Source: Candidatus Angelobacter sp. Gp1-AA117
GTDB lineage: Bacteria; Acidobacteriota; Terriglobia; Terriglobales; Acidobacteriaceae
NCBI GenBank assembly: GCA_003223515.1
Contig: QHVI01000016.1
Location: 1-64,000 of the forward strand
DNA: 64,000 nucleotides
Direction: 5' to 3'
Position numbers and translations under genes: made by a program. Within the stretch, counting starts at the first letter, position 1. Each line of letters starts with the position of its first letter. Below the pieces are notes generated by a model. The model saw only the letters and a list, made by a program, of their open reading frames with translations, was not told where the DNA came from and did not search any database. Positions 60,032-64,000 of the stretch are shown one piece after another.

Positions 60032-60445
60032 CTACTCCCCCATCACATAAACCAAAACACGTTTCGACCGCTGTCCGTCGAATTCCGCGTAAAAAACCCG
60101 CTGCCATGTGCCCAGCACCAGCTTGCCGCTGGTGAATGGCAGAATCACCTGATGATGCACCAGGATAGCCTTCAGGTGTGAGTCGCCGTTGTCTTCCCCA
60201 GTCTGATGGTGCTGGTACTCTTTTCGGAAGGGCGCCAGCTTCTCCAGCCACGCGTCAATATCTTCAATCAATCCATCTTCATTGTCGTTCACATAAACTC
60301 CGGCAGTAATGTGCATGGCCGAAACCAGCACCATGCCGTTTTTCATGCCGCTGTTGTGAAGAATACGCTCCACCTGCGGCGTGATATGCACATACTCGCG
60401 GTGGTTTCTGGTGTTAAACGTGAGATATTCAGTATGGAATTTCAT
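60032..60445 (-). CDS. YjbQ/UPF0047 family protein
   Basis: 137 residues. [82 protein letters not shown]: the complete UPF0047 pattern with conserved His and Asp residues around a metal site. E. coli YjbQ has weak thiamine-phosphate synthase activity, but its real role is unclear. Monocistronic. Confidence 0.9.
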   Translation of the reverse strand: MKFHTEYLTFNTRNHREYVHITPQVERILHNSGMKNGMVLVSAMHITAGVYVNDNEDGLIEDIDAWLEKLAPFRKEYQHHQTGEDNGDSHLKAILVHHQVILPFTSGKLVLGTWQRVFYAEFDGQRSKRVLVYVMGE

Positions 60446-60659
60446 GCGTGGCCTCTCTCTTCAACATGTATCACAGAATCCAGCTTTTAGATTCAGCAAC
60501 AAACCAGAGAGCCGGGCAATCACATGAAAGATGTTCAACCTAAAACGATACTGCCTCCCATCTGTCATCCATTCTTCTGCGCGGACAAGGGCGGCCACGC
60601 TCCCTAATAAGTTTCGTTTGTAGTTCAACGGGTTTTGGACGACCAGCATCCAAACTCTT

Positions 60660-61310
60660 ATGCCCAAGCTCATCCAAGCGACTGCCGCACCATTGATTCC
60701 GCCTTCACCCACTCTCAAAACCCTGCATGAAGCCGCCGTTCAATGCAGAGCCTGCGACCTGTGGAAGCTGGGCACGCAAACGGTTTTTGGCGAGGGAAGC
60801 CGGCACTCGCGTGTGATGATGGTAGGTGAGCAGCCGGGCGATAAAGAAGATCTTGCCGGAAGACCCTTTGTCGGTCCTGCAGGAGCAGTATTGGATAAAG
60901 CCCTGGCTGCAGCCGGCATTGATCGTAAAGATGTCTACGTCACCAACATTGTGAAGCACTTCAAATGGGAGCCACGCGGCAAGCGCCGCATCCATAAGAA
61001 GCCCAATGCAGCGCAAATTACAGCGTGTCGTCCCTGGCTGGATGCCGAAATCAGAGTCGTACAGCCTGAAGTTGTCATCCTGCTGGGAGCAACGGCAGCC
61101 CAGGGTGTTTTAGGACGCGATTTCCGCGTCACGCAGCATCGCGGCGAGTGGGTCCAATCATCCATTGCGACCTACGTGATGGCGACGGTGCATCCATCGT
61201 CGATCCTGCGCGCCCCTGACGACGAGAGTCGCCACGAAGAGATGCGCAAATTCATCGACGATCTGAAGAAGGTAGCAGCACAGATACGGAGCAACCGGAA
61301 AGCAGCGTAG
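60660..61310 (+). CDS. UdgX-type uracil-DNA glycosylase (family 4-like)
   Basis: 216 residues. N-terminal CRACDLWKLGTQTVFGEG (Fe-S Cys pair), motif GEQPGDKEDLAGRPFVGPAG, TNIVKHFKWEPRGKRRIHKKPN, CRPWLDAEIRVVQPEVVILLGATAA and ATVHPSSILRA. The insert KRRIH after the motif-A/Asn region is the signature of UdgX, whose His forms a covalent bond with uracil-containing DNA. Only UdgX proteins, and not ordinary family 4 UDGs, carry it. The protein should excise or trap uracil in DNA during repair. Confidence 0.9.
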   Translation: MPKLIQATAAPLIPPSPTLKTLHEAAVQCRACDLWKLGTQTVFGEGSRHSRVMMVGEQPGDKEDLAGRPFVGPAGAVLDKALAAAGIDRKDVYVTNIVKHFKWEPRGKRRIHKKPNAAQITACRPWLDAEIRVVQPEVVILLGATAAQGVLGRDFRVTQHRGEWVQSSIATYVMATVHPSSILRAPDDESRHEEMRKFIDDLKKVAAQIRSNRKAA

Positions 61311-61435
61311 AAGCAGCTATTAGCTGCTAGCTTCTAGCTTATGCTTCGAGTGGATTAACTTGAAAACAGAGTTTTTCGGCTTTCACCCTGTATGGGTTCC
61401 TCTTGGAAAAAGAACTAGCAGCTACAAGCTAGTGG
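61311..61435. repeat. AGCTGCTAGCTTCTAGC repeat hairpins after udgX
   Basis: AGCAGCT-ATT-AGCTGCT at about 61313-61329 followed by AGCTTCTAGCTT, and a second hairpin ACTAGCAGCTAC-AAGCTAGT at 61416-61434. Similar words lie after mrp and rpsT. Possibly terminator-like. Confidence 0.5.
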
Positions 61436-61508
61436 CCAGGAACTGCTGTTCTCGATTTCACCCATCCGGCCCTGAATTCTCGTCATCTATATTAAACGGA
61501 GGACTGCC

Positions 61509-61871
61509 ATGGCGAACCGCAAACCGAATCCAAACAGAAAAGAGGAAGATCCGCACGTTCAGGGACAGGGTGGACGCATGACGGAATCAAGCCCTAATCC
61601 ACATGGACAGGCCAAGGTCATTCAAATGCCGAATCCCGAACAGCGGCAGCAAACCAGAAAGAACATTCCTCAGAGCACCAGCACAGCAGAGAACATCATG
61701 AATCCCTCTGTCACCAGCCCGCTGAAAGAAGGCCATGAAGGCCTCGATGATGACAGCATATTCAACAGTGCTGATCCGCAGGTCACAGGCAAAAACCCAA
61801 CCGTAGATCGTCCGGGAACCGAAGGCGCAGGCGACCTCCGCCGCAAAGACAAAAAGAAAAAGCTCGGATAA
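61509..61871 (+). CDS. Disordered hydrophilic hypothetical protein
   Basis: 120 residues, SD GGAGGA 5 bases upstream. Low-complexity, Asn/Pro/Gln/Lys-rich (MANRKPNPNRKEEDPHVQGQGG), ending in RRKDKKKKLG, with no hydrophobic core. It resembles stress-related disordered proteins only in composition. No family is recognised. Confidence 0.6.
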   Translation: MANRKPNPNRKEEDPHVQGQGGRMTESSPNPHGQAKVIQMPNPEQRQQTRKNIPQSTSTAENIMNPSVTSPLKEGHEGLDDDSIFNSADPQVTGKNPTVDRPGTEGAGDLRRKDKKKKLG

Positions 61872-61903
61872 CAGCTTTACCGCAGGGACGCAGAGGAGAG
61901 AAG

Positions 61904-62060
61904 TAGTACTTAGTACTTGGTATTTAGTATTTAGGAAAAACCAAATTACCGAGCAGCCGCCGATTCACATGACCGTTGATAAGTGTGATGACGTTAAGTT
62001 GAGCAGTAGAGCTGGCAGAATTAAAGTCTTTGGCTAAGTACTCAATACTAAGTACTTGTT
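61904..62060. repeat. Inverted repeat of CTAAGTACTA words
   Basis: Left arm AGTAGTACTTAGTACTTGG...GTATTTAG (61904-61934) and right arm GGCTAAGTACTCAATACTAAGTACTTG (62032-62058) enclose about 100 bases. It lies between the disordered-protein gene and glmU, overlapping the glmU stop. Confidence 0.6.
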
Positions 62061-63472
62061 TTCACCTTCTTCTCTCTTCTCGCCTTCACCCATCCCTCTT
62101 TCACCGCCTGCCGTGCGCGTCCTACGGCCAGTGAATCGGCAGGCACATCGTCGGTAATGGTAGAGCCTGCGGCGGTGTAGGCTCCTTTACCGATGCGTAC
62201 CGGCGCAACCAGCGTGGAATCGCTGCCGATGAATGCGCCGTCTTCTATGGTAGTAACGTGCTTGTGCGCGCCATCATAGTTGCAGGTGATGGTTCCCGCG
62301 CCCACATTCACTCCTGCTCCAATTTCAGCATCGCCAAGGTAGGTAAGATGATTGGCCTTCGATCCTTTGCCCATTCGAACTTTCTTGGTCTCGACAAAGT
62401 TTCCAATGTGTGCGCCCTCACCGATCTCACTGCCGGGACGAAGATGTGAATATGGCCCAAGAATGGCCTGGGCAGAAATGCGCGCCTGGTCGATCACGCA
62501 GCCCGGCTTGATAGTGACCCCGTTTTCGATATGCGAGTCGCTGATCACAGAATAAGAGCGAATGCGGCAGTCGGAGCCGATGTGCGTATTGCCCAGCACC
62601 TGCACGAATGGCTCAATGATGGTGTCCGCGCCTATCTCTACCTGCGAATCGATCACGCACGTTTCCGGCTTGTAAATGCTCACGCCATTGGCCATCAGCT
62701 CCCGGCACTTGCGCATGCGCATGGCGGCATCGAGTTCTGATAACTCGACCAGTGTGTTTGCCCCCAGAATCTCAGCAGAGTCTTCTGCTTTGAGGGCCAC
62801 CACTCTGGCTTTCTCGCCAACCAGCAGCGCCGCCATATCGGTCAGGTAAAACTCTTTCTGCGCATTGTTCGAGGTAAGGCGGTCAATGTTCGCGAACAGT
62901 ACCTTGCTTGAGAATGCATAGATGCCGGAATTAATCTCGCCTACCTTCTCTTGCTTCGGCTTCAGGTCTTTCTGCTCCACAATGGCTGTTACTTCGTCAC
63001 TCGTAGAAGAGGCCCTGAGCACGCGTCCATAACCAAAGGGGTCAGCAGGTTCGGCCGTGAGGATGGTCATGGCTGCCTTCTGGGCCAGATGAAAATCGCG
63101 CAGCTTACGAATTGTTTCTTCGCGAATCAGCGGCACATCGCCTGACAATACCAGCAGGTGGTCATGATGCTGCACCTGTTCGCGCGCGCACTGCAGGGCG
63201 TGGCCGGTGCCGTTTTGCGGCGACTGCAGCACAAAATTCACCCCAGTGTGCTTCACCGCCTCACGCACGCTCTCTGCCTGGTGGCCAATGATCACGTAGA
63301 TGTTTGCTGCAGGAACGATTTTGCCGGCTGCAGAGATGACATGGGCCACAAGCGGTTTGCCGCCAATCTCGTGCAGCACTTTAGGGCGTTTGGATTTCAG
63401 CCGCGTGCCTTTGCCGGCGGCCATGATCACAATGGCAAAGGCATGATCAGGAGTCATTGTTCTGGAATGCAT
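62048..63472 (-). CDS. glmU: Bifunctional UDP-GlcNAc pyrophosphorylase / GlcN-1-P acetyltransferase
   Basis: 474 residues (an internal ATG at 63457 is an alternative start). N-terminal uridylyltransferase: VIMAAGKGTRLKSKRPKVLHEIGGKP, QNGTGHALQCA. C-terminal left-handed beta-helix with repeated hexapeptides (RPGSEIGEGAHIGNFVETKKVRMGKGSKANHLTYLGDAEIGAGVNVGAGTITCNYDG) and the catalytic His/Asn of the acetyltransferase site. It makes UDP-GlcNAc for peptidoglycan and LPS. The gene's 3' end runs through the CTAAGTACTA repeat. Confidence 0.95.
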   Translation of the reverse strand: MHSRTMTPDHAFAIVIMAAGKGTRLKSKRPKVLHEIGGKPLVAHVISAAGKIVPAANIYVIIGHQAESVREAVKHTGVNFVLQSPQNGTGHALQCAREQVQHHDHLLVLSGDVPLIREETIRKLRDFHLAQKAAMTILTAEPADPFGYGRVLRASSTSDEVTAIVEQKDLKPKQEKVGEINSGIYAFSSKVLFANIDRLTSNNAQKEFYLTDMAALLVGEKARVVALKAEDSAEILGANTLVELSELDAAMRMRKCRELMANGVSIYKPETCVIDSQVEIGADTIIEPFVQVLGNTHIGSDCRIRSYSVISDSHIENGVTIKPGCVIDQARISAQAILGPYSHLRPGSEIGEGAHIGNFVETKKVRMGKGSKANHLTYLGDAEIGAGVNVGAGTITCNYDGAHKHVTTIEDGAFIGSDSTLVAPVRIGKGAYTAAGSTITDDVPADSLAVGRARQAVKEGWVKARREKKVKTST

Positions 63473-63550
63473 TGAATCATCATCTTAACGCTTGCTCTGA
63501 AAAAATAGCATTTGCATGATCAGCGTAGACCAATGATTTTGGCAATGGAT

Positions 63551-64000
63551 TTAGTGCTTGCCCCCAAATCCCGGCTCTCCCGGCTCCGGATAGAGCAACT
63601 CGGTGAACCGCGGATCGTCCGCCATGTTCTGGAAATCTGAATCATTGCGGGCCTGAAAGCGGTTCTGCGGGTTCAGCCGGATGGCCTCATTCAGGTTCTT
63701 CAACGCGCTTTCCACCTGGGTGGTCAGGCAATCAAGCACCGCCAGACCATAGAACGCGAAATCAGCCTTGGGATTCTGCTTGAGGATCTTTTCCATATGG
63801 CTGCGCGACTGCTCATACTGGCCGAAATTCATCAGCGAGACGGCGTAGTCAAAGTGCTCATCCTGGCTTTTGAAGGTGGTGGAGCTACTGGCCAGTTGCT
63901 GATTGCAATTGTTGAGATACAGGCGCGCACGGTCTGCCAGTTCCTTGGGGCCGCTGGCAATAATCTTCTCCATGAGCGGCCTGGCTTTTTCGAATTTGTG
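63551..64000 (-). CDS. TPR-repeat protein, truncated at the window edge
   Basis: The frame is open to the right edge (64000), so the N-terminus is missing. The visible part of about 149 residues holds TPR helices: FEKARPLMEKIIASGPKELADRARLYLNNCNQQL, HFDYAVSLMNFGQYEQSRSHMEKILKQNPKADFAFYGLAVLDCLTTQVESALKNLNEAIRLNPQN, ending FTELLYPEPGEPGFGGKH. It probably acts as a protein-interaction scaffold; no more can be said. Confidence 0.8.
   Translation of the reverse strand, partial: HKFEKARPLMEKIIASGPKELADRARLYLNNCNQQLASSSTTFKSQDEHFDYAVSLMNFGQYEQSRSHMEKILKQNPKADFAFYGLAVLDCLTTQVESALKNLNEAIRLNPQNRFQARNDSDFQNMADDPRFTELLYPEPGEPGFGGKH

Overview
The window looks like a chromosomal segment of an Acidobacteriota (Terriglobia / 'Koribacter'-like) bacterium. 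This is inferred from gene content, moderate-to-high G+C with GTG and TTG starts, and intergenic DNA packed with degenerate words of the CGCAGAGGACGC and TGGGTAAATGAG kinds. LptE suggests a Gram-negative envelope. I recognised no rRNA, tRNA, CRISPR array, integrase or transposase gene.

Layout. 0.77-5.2 kb: a compact gas-vesicle locus (gvpJ-like, gvpA, gvpL/F, gvpG) with a PAS histidine kinase and a single-domain response regulator embedded in it. 5.8-11.4 kb: scattered metabolic genes (hydantoinase B, dienelactone hydrolase-like, ferredoxin reductase-like, adenosine deaminase, VOC protein) separated by repeat-rich spacers. 11.5-16.3 kb: heat-shock block 1, dnaK with an HspR-type inverted repeat over its promoter, then dnaJ and hspR. 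16.4-22.7 kb: hypothetical membrane and TPR proteins, cupin, SDR, a MITE-like element, hotdog thioesterase and Mrp ATPase. 22.7-26.8 kb: heat-shock block 2, hrcA-grpE-dnaJ-(membrane)-rsmE with a CIRCE-like site. 26.9-34.7 kb: SMP-30, amidohydrolase, lipase-maturation-factor-like protein, then acyl-CoA dehydrogenase, MeaB and methylmalonyl-CoA epimerase, which belong with branched/odd-chain acyl-CoA catabolism. 34.8-37 kb: tsaB and rimI with a PEP-mutase-family gene inverted between them. 37-42.6 kb: small proteins, psd-pssA-ASD-like, then lptE-holA. 43-47.4 kb: rpsT and the conserved phoH-ybeY-corC-era block.

47.7-54.5 kb is the most accessory-looking part. An Mrr-like nuclease gene is bounded by a second, decayed copy of the 3' end of the neighbouring ntrX-like gene. 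The ntrX product has lost the GAFTGA sigma-54 contact loop. Beyond ntrY lies an AAA ATPase plus TOPRIM-like DUF4276 pair resembling OLD/PARIS-type anti-phage modules. 54.5-64 kb: alanine dehydrogenase, aldehyde dehydrogenase, a frameshifted alpha/beta hydrolase, an unusual response regulator-DNA-binding-histidine-kinase fusion, YjbQ, a UdgX-type uracil-DNA glycosylase, GlmU and a TPR protein cut by the window edge.

Most worth following up: the gas-vesicle/two-component locus; the inverted-order regulator fusion; the nuclease between ntrX 3'-end repeats; the AAA/DUF4276 pair; the MITE-like family with 12-bp target duplications; and a recurrent class of intergenic inverted repeats whose arms are built from tandem degenerate words.
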